Positions 37,558 through 49,763 of a DNA stretch of 64,000 bases are shown one piece after another. The stretch's first letter is position 1. Each line of letters starts with the position of its first letter. A program made the position numbers and the translations under genes. Where the stretch lies: positions 56,468,301 to 56,532,300 of the forward strand of contig CM067109.1 of the NCBI GenBank assembly GCA_034008185.1, read 5' to 3'. Source of the DNA: Gorsachius magnificus (taxonomy: Eukaryota; Chordata; Aves; Pelecaniformes; Ardeidae). The notes beneath the pieces are model-generated. The model made no database searches. It saw only the letters and a list, made by a program, of their open reading frames with translations, and had not been told where the DNA came from.

Positions 37558-38721
37558 CTGAAATGAGAATTAAAGAAAGTTATTCCAGTATCTATAATAT
37601 ACCAATATTTTATCATCACTGAAACAAAAAAGGAAAATAGAGAGGAACATCATCATTAGTAAACCGCATTGAAAATAATAGAATGCTATAGTCTGATTTA
37701 AGATGATTAAGCCATTATTTTAAGTGGAAACTTGATAAGGCTACTTCGCCCCCAAAAATATATACAGTAACTGGAAGGCTGCCCACAAGAACCAAAAGAG
37801 TCTTTAAATCTGTTTTCAGTATTGCAAACTGCTTTCCTTTACACCAATATTATTTTTAGGCAGGCTCTTTGGAAAGACATACACAAGGGACTAGAATTCT
37901 TTTACAATTCTGGAAGTAGCATTTTAGTTTGAGCCCAACAGACACACTATATGTTATTATGCTTTTTCAAGGCTAATATGCATTTCAAGAGTGAAGTAGT
38001 AAGAATACCAAAGTTTTTGTTCCCTATGCAAAACTGTTTATGGGAAGGGGCTGGCAAAAGCCTTTCAATGTGCTAGGAACCAGCATTCATAAGACAACTA
38101 TTTCATTCTAAAAAGTAACACTTACACGTATTTTCTTTTAAGATTATCAGTTACACAGCAAAAGCTACTGAGTCAGAGCAACTCAGCAGTATCAGCATAT
38201 TGCTGCTACTAAGTAGTCTTCCAGAAAAAAATGTATACAGTCTGTGACACTACTATTAGCCCTTTAAAGTGGAGCTCCCAGATCAAAGAACTGAGCTCCA
38301 GTGTGAACAAAGATGCCAACCTCCTCTTTTTCTTTTTTTCCCCTCCTTTTTTTTTTCCCCTCCACAACATCAAGTAGTAACTTCCTTTCTTGGGGCTTAT
38401 GGCAGTTTCAGTAAAATATTCATAGATTCTGAATAGCCCAAACCCAACAAAGTCTGGTACTTGGCAACCACACAGTGCAGAGGAATAAGAATTTCCTCCC
38501 TCCCAAGGTCTGTTTTAATGCTAGCACTTTATCTTTAATGGCATCCCCGCCACAATATTTATGTTGGATTTGATAAACCAAGTAGTAAACATTGTGCATT
38601 GCTCATGATTACAGGTACTTTCATTAGGCAGTATGTTACTAGACAGCGCATTAATACACAAAAACGTAACTTAACCTGTAAGTATATATCAACATGCTTT
38701 CAAGATGAAAAATAAAGTTAC
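37558..38721 (-). other. VPS13A: VPS13A intron 7
   Basis: A 1.2-kb intron with a pyrimidine-rich stretch at about 38,325-38,362 on the plus strand. Nothing else is recognised. Confidence 0.8.
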
Positions 38722-38781
38722 CTGCAAACTTAAATTCTGAAGTGAAATCCCAAATGACAAGGGGTTATTCCGATTTGTGAT
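38722..38781 (-). CDS. VPS13A: VPS13A exon 7, residues 166-185
   Basis: A 60-base phase 0-0 exon encoding ITNRNNPLSFGISLQNLSLQ, a groove beta-strand pair. The acceptor is CTATTAG and the donor is CAG|GTAACT. Skipping it would keep the frame. Confidence 0.95.
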
Positions 38782-39103
38782 CTAATAGAGAAGGGGAAAA
38801 ATACCAAAAAAATATTACCTTATGCTCTAAATTTAGATTTGGAAGTAAACAGTCAACAATAAAAAATACATATATAACAAAGATCTGACAACTACATCCT
38901 CTTTGTACCCAACCATATGCTTATAAATATCTTTATGCTTTGGTGCAAGCTTTTTACCTTTTTTCTTTTAAACTATGAAATTTCCAAAACTTTACTAGCT
39001 TCTCTCAACGAGGAAAGCAACTAGGAGAAAAGAAATCAGACAGGTTCCTAACTTCATGACATAATGCACAACCCCATATGCTGAGATATGCAAAAGTACT
39101 TAC
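38782..39103 (-). other. VPS13A: VPS13A intron 6
   Basis: A 322-bp AT-rich intron. Nothing is recognised. Confidence 0.8.
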
Positions 39104-39213
39104 ATCATCTTCATAGCGAATATGGATGTTGGAAATTTTCACCTGAAGATTTTTGATGACCTGAGTGACTAGTTTTTCTACAAAAGTGTCTTGTTTCTCT
39201 TCTTTTACTTTAT
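39104..39213 (-). CDS. VPS13A: VPS13A exon 6, residues 129-165
   Basis: A 110-base exon encoding DTFVEKLVTQVIKNLQVKIS and then NIHIRYEDD. The VTQ(V/I)IKN.QVKI..IHIRYEDD block is among the most conserved parts of all VPS13 proteins. The acceptor is CCTTAG and the donor is GAT|GTAAGT. Confidence 0.96.
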
Positions 39214-39889
39214 CTAAGGAAAAGAATTTAATATTTTGTTTGCATTAAAGAATTTTTCAAACTACATTAGAGAAAACAATAACATAATAAATTTTCTATG
39301 ATAGATACATTTTCTATTACAGGGCACTCTAGTTGTAGAAAAAAATGTCCTTTCAGCATAGTCTATAACATTTATATCCTCAGACTAGACAGTTTCAGTT
39401 TTACTACCTGCTGCATGAACAATCAGGTAGTTCAAAAGTATGACTTGTACCCACTGACACTCGAGCTGGCCAGTATGTATTTCTTGAAAGTACCAAAAGC
39501 TGAGTTTAAGATGATAAGACTTAATATGTATCAAAGAACAAATGAAACAGAATCTTTAAAAAGGTGTAACCATAAAAAAGTTTTGCTACTGGAAACAATG
39601 TTAAATTGTTTCTTATGAAGAAGAGGAAAGAAAATGTCAGGCATCATATGACACAAGCAAGCAATATTTCAAAAGCCTTATTTACGTCACATCAGTCAAT
39701 GATTGAACCTGTTTATTTTCAGGATGCCTGTTCTGAAATATTGATGGCAGCTACACCTGAAAATCTGTAACTAATAGGTTTTTAAGTATCAAGAGGATAA
39801 CAGGAATTTAAAACACTTTACATGACAAATCCAGCATCTTTCTGGATTAAAATAAAGGAATAAATTGCATCCCTTTCATTAGCTCTTAC
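39214..39889 (-). other. VPS13A: VPS13A intron 5
   Basis: A 676-bp AT-rich intron. An open frame on the plus strand (39,298-39,618) has no family likeness. Confidence 0.8.
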
Positions 39890-39991
39890 CTTGGTCAGCT
39901 ATTTTCTGCTTTGCTTCCTCTATCCTTTGCAATTCCCTTTGTCTTGCTTCCAAGAGCTGCCTGGCTTCTTTTTCAGCATCATATTTTATGC
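39890..39991 (-). CDS. VPS13A: VPS13A exon 5, residues 95-129
   Basis: A 102-base exon encoding SIKYDAEKEARQLLEARQRE and then LQRIEEAKQKIADQ. This is the charged helix that follows the first chorein strands and covers the end of the groove. The acceptor is TATTTAG and the donor is CAAG|GTAAGA. Confidence 0.94.
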
Positions 39992-40274
39992 CTAAATACA
40001 CAATGTTAAAAGGTATGATACAAAAAAACCTTGTACATTTATGGAAGATACTGTTTCAAAAGGAATAATTTTCACATTTTGTTAATAATTACATACCAGC
40101 AAAAAATTAGGTGACTAAACATAAACTACTGAAAGACACCCCATTCCCATTATCTAATTGTATTTGCTAGGAGTATCTACTAGAAATAAAGTTCGTGAAA
40201 ACAATATCAACCCATTCCAGATCCTTCTAAAATCCCACCAATCTATATTCACCTTTTTCTCTACATTAACTTAC

Positions 40275-40370
40275 TGGCTGTGGGCACAATAAGCAAATAA
40301 ACTCCATCAAGAACTGCCTCAACAGGTTGAGTATAAAGGTTTTGCCATGGGATCTGTAGGTTAAGTTGAC
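40275..40370 (-). CDS. VPS13A: VPS13A exon 4, residues 63-95
   Basis: A 96-base exon encoding QLNLQIPWQNLYTQPVEAVL and then DGVYLLIVPTA. The IPW.NLY and YLLIVP cores are typical of the chorein domain, where beta-strands line the hydrophobic lipid channel. The acceptor is TTTGTAG and the donor is GCCA|GTAAGT. Confidence 0.95.
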
Positions 40371-41361
40371 CTACAAACACAAAAGAAAAAGGTTGAGGTA
40401 TACAGTTAAGTAGTTGACTGGAAAAAAAAAATTAGAAAGATAATTGACATTAAGCACAAAATCTCTGAACAATTATTATATTGGACAGAAAAAACAGTGC
40501 ATCTGAGGCACGTGTCCTTTGGGTTGTTTGTTTTACACCACACACAAATAAACGTGGGGCATGTTTTTTCATAAGCAGAACTATTAAGTCTACAGTCCTC
40601 CCCTTACTCCCTTGAATTATATTCCTTCTTCCTAACAGCAACCTCTCCCTCCTCGCAAATCCACTGCAGCACACTCATACACAAGTAAAGCATGGGCAGC
40701 TCGTATGCGATTAGTCAGCTAAATACTCCCAAAACCAGAATTTTTAAAATACAGATTTTTCTTTCTTTTTCTGTGGAAGACAGTCTTAAAGCAGTGTTTA
40801 TGTTCTGTGAACATGGGTACCCTGAGGTCACAGCATTTCTCATTATTCACACAAGTGCCAATTTTAATAAACTATGAAATCAGTCACAGGAAAATATATA
40901 CTTCCAGGGTAGTTTTATGGGAAACATAACAACTATAGATTTGGTTTGTTTTAAGAAATCACTTTTAGAAGACAACCAACTTGCAATTATAAAACTTTTA
41001 ATATTAACAAAAACAGGGAAGGAGAATGGAAAGGGAAGCAGAAGACAAAATTAGTCTTGCTATGACAAGGGATGAGATCCAGTCCTGCTCAGTTGCTCAT
41101 CTTTGCTGTGTTGGGATTTTTCTCATTAATATTGAAGTGATTAGACAAGACTCCAGTATATTTTAACTTTACTATCACAGCTCAAGAAAAGGAGCTTCTT
41201 CAAATATTTTTTTTTTCAGAAGAGACAACCTTCAAAGTGTACAAAGCATTCAAATCAAGGAAACTAGGCAAATTACTTGCATAGGATGTCTAGAGCCACC
41301 TGCAAGGAAAAGTAGCATGTTTAGTAACTCCTTCATGGGTGTATGATAAAATGTAACTTAC
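40371..41361 (-). other. VPS13A: VPS13A intron 3
   Basis: A 991-bp AT-rich intron. Nothing is recognised. Confidence 0.8.
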
Positions 41362-41404
41362 CAATATGTCCTGCTTTAACTTTAAATGGTACATCCAGCT
41401 GACT
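41362..41404 (-). CDS. VPS13A: VPS13A exon 3, residues 49-63
   Basis: A 43-base exon encoding SQLDVPFKVKAGHI, continuing the chorein N-terminal domain. The acceptor is a long T run ending in CAG and the donor is ATTG|GTAAGT. Length and phase fit exons 2 and 4 exactly. Confidence 0.95.
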
Positions 41405-41936
41405 CTGAAAAAAAAAAAACGTGGTTTAAAACATTTAACCTAATTTCAGCAACCTGTGAAATGTCCCCATATAGGAAAAAGATGATGATAACCTGAACAA
41501 CAAATTTAACTTTCACCCACTGAAAAAACCTGTTCAATATAATGGAACAAGCAAGTGTTCGGCTACTGATTTAGACTGTTAAGCCACGCTAGGCTAAATA
41601 CATTCCCAGAAGCAAGTTTCTAGCATCATTATCTATAGGAAAAAAAAAAAAGTCTTTCAGTATTACTTTTGAGCTAAACGCATTCTTTTAGCAATCGCTG
41701 AAAGTTTTGTTTTCAAAAAAAAAAAAAAGCTAAATGAAGCCACCATACACCTTCACCTTCACATTTAATCTCAAATTAATTAGACAATCCACACAAGCGC
41801 AAAGAAAACAAAACAGTAAGTTTTCACTTAAAAGACAGTGTATCCTAAAATAAGAACCAAAAAACCCACATACAACCCAAATCATCGTTCAGGAATCATT
41901 TTTGCAACAGCTTTATTTTTATTTTCACTAACTTAC
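41405..41936 (-). other. VPS13A: VPS13A intron 2
   Basis: A 532-bp intron with two A runs on the plus strand (about 41,640-41,651 and 41,716-41,728). Nothing else is recognised. Confidence 0.8.
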
Positions 41937-41980
41937 CAGTGCATTTTCTTTTATTTCAAGATTCTTCAGTGCTACGGCTC
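41937..41980 (-). CDS. VPS13A: VPS13A exon 2, residues 34-48
   Basis: A 44-base exon encoding AVALKNLEIKENAL, the hallmark strand of the chorein domain. The acceptor is CTTTTAG and the donor is CTG|GTAAGT. It follows the 7.4-kb intron 1, the longest complete intron in the window. Confidence 0.95.
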
Positions 41981-44718
41981 CTAAAAGCAAAGAAGCCAAT
42001 AAGTAAAACTAGAAGAAGCAAAGTCATAGTGCTGCACACTAAACATCCCAAAGTCTGAGTCAGTGGTCCCAGACCTGTTCTTCAACTTTTTGCTGGGGAA
42101 GATATCCACAACCTAAATCTACAAATATCCATGAAAGATGATTAAGAAATCTGCTACAAAATAATATCTGAGATTGTCTCATGGAGCTTGCATGTTCACA
42201 GAAAAGAACCTAAGATTCCTCAAAGTAAAAATGTTGGAAATTTCTATCACATTTTGTAAGGCCCTTTTCTGAAATTAAAAGTTTGCTTTTTTCCTCAACC
42301 ATCTGCCTCCTATGCTTGTGGAAATCCAGCAACATTAAATTTAGAGAGAATTTTTAGCCCTCAAAAGATCTTACACTTGCAAGTTATATTTATGGGCTTA
42401 TAAATGTTCACAGGAAGCATTTCAGTAAATCTATTTTTTACATGTCTTAAGACAACAATGAATTCAGTACCCTGTAAACACAGAAAATTGGAATTGCAAG
42501 ATCTGTTTTTACAACAGTCTCGACATCAGACACTTGCTGTAACAAAGGAACATGGGAAGGCACCAGGAAACTCTTAACTTAAAAACATGCACATAGTCCG
42601 AATTAATGTCTCCTGCAGATTCTACAAGAAGGATGGAACACCTGCAATGCGTAGCTTCGAATTCGTTGTATAGCGCTAATACATGCACATGGAACAGACA
42701 CCTGATACAGCTGAGCAGGAGCATAAATGAGACCCAGGACACCAGCAGCAGATTACAGGCCTGGAAAGGAATACAGCTTGAGATTGCAAATGAAGATTTG
42801 ATTGACCCAATAATGCTTTCCTTTTGGGGATGCAAGAAATGGCCAAATGTATGGGGAGACCGGAGCTCCAACTGTAAGAGATGTTCTTAGTGCTGATGGC
42901 ATTAGACTACTGTTCAAAGTACCACCAATTTTGGGACACTGGACCCTAATCTCAAAAATGCATTCATTAGAATAGTTGGCTCAAGTTGTCGAAGAGGTTG
43001 TCTTCTGAGAGTCGTCTTTCGTGGAAGAGCTGATCAGGTATACCAATCCACCCACCTTGCTGTACTCACAAAATACTATAAAGTTTTTAATGATTTCATT
43101 TATTCATTGCAACAATCCATTACCGCTTCCCAATAGAATTCTATACATCTGGCATGTGCCACCATCAGTGTCTCCAGAGCAATACTACATCTAGAAGGAT
43201 GTTTTTTGAGAGCTGATAGTTATGCTTTTAAACCTTACAATACACACACACTGACAGGAGCATTAGAAAAGGGGGGGAAAAAAACCAAAAAATCAAAGAA
43301 AGCATTCCCAGCAGTAGTCTATAACTACCCTAGTAGCTATAACTAGTCTATATAGTCTTTGCAGGTAATAACAAGGTGACAAGTTTTACATACCATTGGG
43401 TTCAGTTCTACTCTAAACTTGCTCCTTGATAAAGCTCACCCTGCCTAGACCATTTTAACACTCATCAGAGAAAGTTTTGTTATATGAAAGACACACAAAC
43501 AAAAGAAAAAAAAAGCATTTGTTTCTCCAAGAAGACATCACTAATTGTAATTGTATTCATGGCAAGTAATTCTAACAGTATCCAGAGCAAAGGTTTGGGT
43601 TTGTAACCAAGTTACTATGCATGACATGAAATTTTTGCATGTCAGTTGAGCCATGGTAAAATTGTTCACAGGAAAACTCTAAGATTACGTGACACATGAA
43701 ACAGTTTAACTGGGTTTAGTTTCTTCACTTTCACTGTCAGATAAGCAAATATTACCTGTCATTTATCAAGGGTTTGGCACATGCCGCATTTCAGCTGAGG
43801 CACAGTAACTTAAGCGGCAATAACTCGGCACCTCTAATGCTTCTAAAAACAAGGCACGGCAGAATGAGCAAGGGTTATTATCTCGAGCACTTACAAACAA
43901 TATTCTGTGATGGAGAACTACAGCTCATTTTACCTGAGCACATCATAATGGCAGAGAATAAACACGGTATCGATACTGTTTCAAACAAGAAGGCTTTGAC
44001 AATTCTACATGAAATGTTGAGATTGAGAAGTGGGGTAAATAATTCTTCACCATTTTTCTTATACTTATGATTTTACAAATAATAAGTTTAATGTTTTTAA
44101 CTAAAACCTTTAGAAGAGATAGAAATTAGTAAAACTTCAATCACCTTAATTTTAGGATAAAATTACTGAAATACATTCACTAAAATACCACAGTTTACTT
44201 ATAAAAACCTTCACTGAGGGCCTTACCACAGCGAATTGAATATCAAAGCACACAAAAGGTTACTACCGAAGCACTATGCTTTGTATATTTACGCAACCTT
44301 TCTTTTTCCTTCCTACACTGGAGAGCAAGTGCAAGAAAGAGATGGACTAAACATTCCTGCAAGTAAGAGATGAACTATTTTCAAAGTTACCATACCTCAG
44401 CTGGCAACCAATTCTAACACGATTTGAAATACACTTATCGACCATGTTCTCTTTCATTGCCGAAATTTAGTCTCTATCACACTCAGCTGTTTCACTTGCA
44501 ATGAAACATAGCTTCAAGTGCAACTGCACTGAATCTGGACTGTTCTGCTGGGGGGTGGCTGGAGGGTGTGGGGGAGAAGTCCTCACAAACAGAAGCAGGA
44601 AAAATCAGGAATAAAGGCCTGTTGCAGGACTTAACACAGCTACTGAATCTAACTGCCTGGGAGCATTGCCAATGGATTTTGACTGCAAGAATTTCAAAAT
44701 ACATCAAGATTTGGTTGT

Positions 44719-44776
44719 TTGGGTTTGTTGGGGTTTGGTTTTTTTTTGGGGGGAGGGGGGGAAGACAGGGGGGTCT
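44719..44776 (+). repeat. G-rich block in intron 1 (G-quadruplex-capable)
   Basis: The plus strand carries successive G runs (GGG, GGGG, GGG-GGG, GGGGGGG, GGGGGG) separated by short T-rich or A-containing spacers. On the transcribed minus strand the RNA would be C-rich, so any G-quadruplex would form on the DNA template strand. Confidence 0.6.
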
Positions 44777-46332
44777 CTGCTGGGGCAATTGGATGTTTCT
44801 TAGTTTTGATGGCAGAAATGCATCCAGATAAAAATCCCATTTGATGGGTTAAAAATTGTCCAACTAAGCAACCTTGAAAACTGTATATACAAGTAGTTGG
44901 AGTTGTATAAATATCTAGGATTAAACAGGCAGGCTAACCTCCAAAACAATAATAAAAGCCAGAAGATTTATAAATACCTATAGCACAGTCTAGAATTTAT
45001 TTAGACAATACTATAAATCAAGTTCTTAGCTTTACTGGTCTCTGGACATTGTAAATAATTCAACAAAACAAAACATTTGTCAAAATTCTGGAATAAACAG
45101 GTTTATAGTTTAATTTTAGATACTCAAAATAGTTTCATAAACTTGAGTGCATGAACCAACATCTACTACAAGGACCTAGCTCACAAAAAGAGATCTAGAA
45201 AATAAGATAACACTCAGTAAACCATTTCACAAGAGAGGCCTAACTGAAATTCTGTTACGGATATCAATAGAAGTTAATGAGAGGGAATAAAATTAATCTA
45301 CATAAAAATCCTGTGGATTTAACCTATTTATTAATCACATTCTGCCGTCCTGTAAATAAGAATGGGAAAGATGGGGGGGTTGGGCAGGGAAGGCAGATGA
45401 AAGACAGATGAAAGACGATAGGCATCAGAAACTGAAAATACCTCAGCTGGTATCTGACCCAACACTCCTGCTCACATATTTTAGCAGAACTTCTGCTTTT
45501 TAGCAACAGCATTATCAGCTTGTGAATGCTTTTGATCACTTTATTCAAACTGCTGCCTTTGCAAGTAATTTCCCACTTGTGTTTATGCTGCTAATTATTC
45601 CTATTTAAGCACACCTTTTGGAAACAAGCTGTAAGTCTTTGAGGATCAGAGTGTCTGCCAAATACCTCCTCTATTGACATCCATTGTAAAATGGGTCATG
45701 AAAGGCAGCAGAAACTACTAGATACTCCTCATCCCTCAGTCAATTCAAATCACTAACTTGTAAGGGGAAGATCGTGCCTGCTACACCTAGACAAGGCAAG
45801 GTATGCAAAAGTAGTCATCTTTTTTTATAATAATAGGTGCAGCCAGAAAAAAAGTTAAAAGTGCTTGTATGCTCACAAACTTGTGTCAGCTATCTGCCTG
45901 TATCATCCTACTAACATAGCTGCCCCAATAAGACACCAGCTAATCGAGTAACAAGTTGTGTTAGGTAAGATATGCTTGAGACATTACCTAATATGCAGGT
46001 GTGCCAAATCAATAGAGAATTAAGTATTTTCAAGCACGGTACAGAGGGTCTGACCAAGACACTGAATGAAAAGTTATTTAGACCCAGTCAAAAGAAAACA
46101 GTGGCAATGTAGACTTTGGTGAAACAACAGCCTGGTCTCTCATAGTGTTTCGAAACCTCAGTGACACTTCACTTCTTCTCAAAGATAACCGTCAAAACCT
46201 CACATTGCTTCATTTCTTCAGGTATTGAATATAACTTTATTAGGACTAGAGCATTCAAAAATATCTAACTTATCTAAATACTTATCTAACCTGTTTATCT
46301 AAGCCAAGTACTTACACATTTATTAACACAAT

Positions 46333-46420
46333 TCATAGAATCATTTATGTTGGAAAATACCAATACCCAATACGGTTGGTCATCAAGTCCAACCATTGAC
46401 TCATTGAAACCATCTTTTTA
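46333..46420 (-). mobile_element. Old CR1 3' tail fragment
   Basis: TCATAGAATCATTTATGTTGGAAAA followed by GGTCATCAAGTCCAACCATT is the reverse complement of a CR1 3' end, as at 11,828 but shorter and more diverged. The right boundary is uncertain. Confidence 0.65.
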
Positions 46421-49409
46421 AATGAAGAACAGAACATGAAGAGGTGTAAAACACTGTCCTTCCCAGCATCAGCCATCCAATAGCTTTCCCTGATGGCTGC
46501 CTGACACAGTAGATTTTTATTCTGTTTCATACCAATGGAGTTCTTAAGGGATACGATCTCCTTCCCTGTTACATTATTTTCTGAGCCTTGGCCTTTCCAA
46601 TATTGGCCTTACGTGTTCAGATTACCTTTTTTACTTATATAGGTTGTCCTACATTCTCCTTTCTGCATGGCCTTTTGTATTTCAGGTCATTCAGTTCTTG
46701 CAACTCTCTCAGCCACGAGTCTGTTTCCAGACTTCACATCTTTAGTATTGAGACAGCGCATTTTTACCCTTAGATCTGAGTTTTAATTTAACAAGAAAAA
46801 AAAGCATTTAAAAACATTTCTGCAGTTATTACTGTGTTCACATATGTTGCTTGGAGCCGTGTCATCACACAACTTTACTACATGGATTGAATCTGGATAG
46901 CTTTAAAATGGCATGCTGAATTCTCTCATTATGCAAAACCAAAATGAGTATTAAGCATGTTCATTAAAAAGTCATTAATAAAGCTCCCAAATTTACAGAA
47001 GCTAAAACTATATAAAGTTAGTTTTTATACATATATCCAGAATCTACCAACAGGTTACCAGTCTTAATCTAAACAGGGTAGCTATAAAATATTACAAGGA
47101 CATAACTTGTTCCCTAAAGCATCTATCAAAACTCCCTTGGGTATTTATTCATTCAGAGGTGAAAACACATATGCCTTTTAAAATTTAAGGTACAGATATA
47201 GAGCACCTGTGCAGTGCTACAGCATCCAAAAAGCACTGGCCACTTGTTACAGAGAGAAAAACTTTCTTTTTTAATCACTGCTAAAATATTGAATGGGTTT
47301 AGGACAATTTAATTTCGAGACCACATGACTTATGAGAGAAAAAAATAGTTTTCTTCTAGTACAAAGGCACTTAACCGAAGAAAAAGGAATTTAAAGAAAA
47401 AATATACTAAATCCTCTAAAATATTTTAAACTACTCAAGGTGGAAATAATAGAAAAATCAAAAAATCCAGTTTCATATACATTAAAAAATATAACAAGTG
47501 AATATCAAAACTGCAAAGTAAAAATTAGGGGTTTTTTTAAAAAGTGAGAGAGCTAACGCATACCTAATCTGGTAAGAGTTGCCTCACAGAAGCATAAGTT
47601 GCCAAGAGTAAGCACCAGCAATCTACAGAGCTAGAAAAATAAGATTTTACCTTTTTGTAATGTATAAACATTGCCCAAAACATTTACAGAATGTTCCATA
47701 TTTTACATTAAATATTTTGCTTGCCTTACCTGAACAGAAAGAAACTATGATAACTGAAGAACTCATTAAGTACACAGATCAAACAATTAGTTTGACACAC
47801 TTTTCCTAAAAAATGCAGTAACTCAATCCTTTCAAATAAGACACACATAATCTGTAATAAATAAACTCTATTGGGCCTTACTGCTACAGATCAAGGACTA
47901 CTACTTTCCCTCCAGCAGTTACATGTGCTGTTGCAGTGTTATCACTCCATATACAGCCTGAACTTTGTAACTGCCTTAACTAACTGAAGGAAAATTACTG
48001 CAGAGATGAAACCAAATAAGGACGCCATTTCGGAAAACAGAAGCATGAAACAAAGATGTCCAAGGTGCAAAGAACTCCAGGAGAAGCTTCCAAATTCTGA
48101 TTCATATATGTGAGTACCTAAGAATGGAACTGTGGGTAGGAAATACCTCAGGGAATGCTTCACACCTGCAGACGTATGAACGCACACGTAAAAAAAAAAA
48201 AAAACAAACAAACCTGCACCTTCGTGTTTGCTTTTGCTGATGCTGCAGACACCTGGGATGCACATCGAAAACTGAGACAGGAATGGTCACTGCACACACA
48301 TCTGTTAATTGTACATGTCTTACTCTCCTTACGCTGCCTTACTTTGCCCAAACATACCAGAGAGAGACCTTTGTTGCTGTTTCCTTATACATAGGTTACT
48401 AAAGGGGCCTCAATAGAGCACACTCAAACAGAATACTTTCCTCCCTTCGGAACTGTCACGCTAATTTCTTTCTGCAGACTTACTTCTTACCTCACCCAGC
48501 ACAGCTGGCCACAGCCTCTGCAAACACCTCGGTCAGTCTCTACTGCCCTAAAAATGACAAATATTCTCGACCTACAGATGACAGCGCCAGAAAGAAACGG
48601 CATGTCACTGCTGTTTGCGGAGAGGCCACCTGCTTCCACCAGCACGCCAGCGACGCCACAACGCTACCGAAACCCCAGGCGTTTATTTTCAGTTTCTTAC
48701 TTCCCATCAGGGAAAAAGCCAGTCAGTCAGTCAGTCCGTCCTGTTTCGCACCCGCCCAGGCCGGGTCAGGCTCCCGGCGGCTCCAGCTGCCCGCCCAGCC
48801 CGCCCCAAACTTCCCGCGACTGCCAGCACGGCGCGGACCCCGACACCCCCAAGCTCCCCAGCCGGGAGCAGGCAGCAAGGGCAGCTCCACACGGAAACAC
48901 ACGGCCCAAGCGGACACTCGTAGACCCCAAGCACGCCTCCAGCCGAGCTTTCCTTTCCCTCGTTTTGCGGCTCCCCCTGGCCCCGCGGCCGGCTCCCGCC
49001 CCGCCGCTCCCCGCTGCTGCAACCGGCTGCTTGCTCCACGCCCCCCGCGGACACTTCCTCCCCAGCCCCCCGCCCGCCCCCACGCCTATTTTTAAGCTGC
49101 CGGGCTGCCGGGCAGGTGGAGCGGCAGCAGAGCTGCCGGGCACGCAGCCCAGCACGGCGGCGGGCGCGGCCCGGCCCGGCCCGGCCCGACCGGACGCCCG
49201 GGGGCCGCCGCCCCGGCCTCCTCCCTTGGGCGGCGGCGGGGCGGGGGGGGGGAGGAGGGGCCGAACGCGGCCGAGCGGCCCGGAATCCGGCCGAGCGGGA
49301 AGCGCCGCGGGGGTGCTGAGGGCGGCGGCGGGCGGGCAGGCGGGCGGCTTGTCAGCACGGCCCGGCCCGGCCAGGCGGCGCGTCGCCCCGCGGCGCGGCA
49401 GCCCCGTAC

Positions 49410-49509
49410 CTCCCCAGATGCCCAGCTTCAGCTGGGAGCTGTCCAGGTTCACCACGTAGTCGCCGAGGAAACGGTTCAGGACGTCCACGACCAGCGACTC
49501 AAACACCAT
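49410..49509 (-). CDS. VPS13A: VPS13A exon 1 (coding part), residues 1-34
   Basis: Encodes [20 protein letters not shown] and on to GIWG, the first helix and strand of the chorein N-terminal domain, the end that docks on the donor (ER) membrane. The ATG at 49,509 is chosen because MVFES is the family start and the context is strong (A at -3, G at +4, AAGATGG). The donor is GAG|GTACGG, phase 1. The exon lies in the CpG island, and its 100 coding bases equal the human length from memory. Confidence 0.96.
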
Positions 49510-49544
49510 CTTGCCGCGGCCCCGGCGGCACCAGCGCCGCCGCA

Positions 49545-49591
49545 CCGGCTCCGGCTCCGGCTCCTGCCCCTGCCCCTGCCCCTGCCCCGCC
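49545..49591 (-). repeat. VPS13A: Hexamer repeats in the VPS13A 5' leader
   Basis: Plus strand: CCGGCT three times (49,545-49,562), then CCTGCC four times (49,563-49,586). On the gene strand this reads four GGGG runs separated by CA, then GAGCCG units, ending about 35 nt before the ATG. It is probably within the 5' UTR, given the likely start sites upstream. Confidence 0.85.
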
Positions 49592-49736
49592 GCGGCCTCG
49601 CCCCTCGCCCCGCCCCCCCTCCGCCACACACACTGCGGCGCCCCGCCCCGCCCCGCGGCCCGAGGGGGCAGGCCCCGCCCGCCCCACCGCCCCCGCCCCC
49701 GCCCCGCCCGCCGGAACGCCGGGCTCCTCGCGCCGC

Positions 49737-49746
49737 GCGCAGGCGC
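49737..49746. promoter_or_regulatory. NRF-1-like site 1
   Basis: GCGCAGGCGC, one base from the perfect NRF-1 palindrome GCGCATGCGC, 228 bp upstream of the ATG. Confidence 0.55.
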
Positions 49747-49763
49747 CTCGGGCCGCTCTCCCC

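Larger units (their letters stand above)
41981..49409 (-). other. VPS13A: VPS13A intron 1 (7.4 kb)
   Basis: Runs from the CpG-island exon 1 to exon 2. It holds a G-rich block (44,719-44,776), an old CR1 tail near 46.33 kb and the left shoulder of the CpG island (from about 48.7 kb). The long first intron is typical and is where enhancers would be expected, but none can be named from sequence. Confidence 0.85.
450..49509 (-). other. VPS13A: VPS13A gene (chorein), 5' part: exons 1-31, coding span
   Basis: VPS13A is a long rod-shaped bridge protein that moves phospholipids between the ER and mitochondria, lipid droplets or other membranes; loss in humans causes chorea-acanthocytosis. The 31 exons listed separately join into one open frame of 1,125 codons starting [10 protein letters not shown]. 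Family marks seen are the N-terminal chorein domain (residues 1 to about 115), the GWFSW tryptophan-rich stretch near residue 430 and a FFAT motif at 847-853. It is VPS13A rather than VPS13C because the segments VLEVNV, MWSW.HIR.HR and TSKKP in exons 10-15 follow the VPS13A pattern as I recall it, and exon lengths 1-6 (100, 44, 43, 96, 102, 110 coding bases) match the human gene from memory. The remaining two thirds (rest of the groove, WD40-like VAB domain, ATG2-C and PH-like ends) lie outside the window. VPS13A is Z-linked in chicken, so this segment may come from a Z chromosome (inference). Confidence 0.96.

Noticed and set aside
48554..49459. 301-codon open frame on the plus strand
   Set aside because: Lies in the CpG island, opposite exon 1, with Pro/Ala/Gly/Arg-rich low-complexity translation and no family likeness; it results from few AT-rich stop codons.
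49510..49629. 40-codon in-frame extension of VPS13A upstream of the ATG ([12 protein letters not shown] repeats)
   Set aside because: It opens with GTG, not ATG, and VPS13 proteins start at MVFES. Treated as 5' leader.
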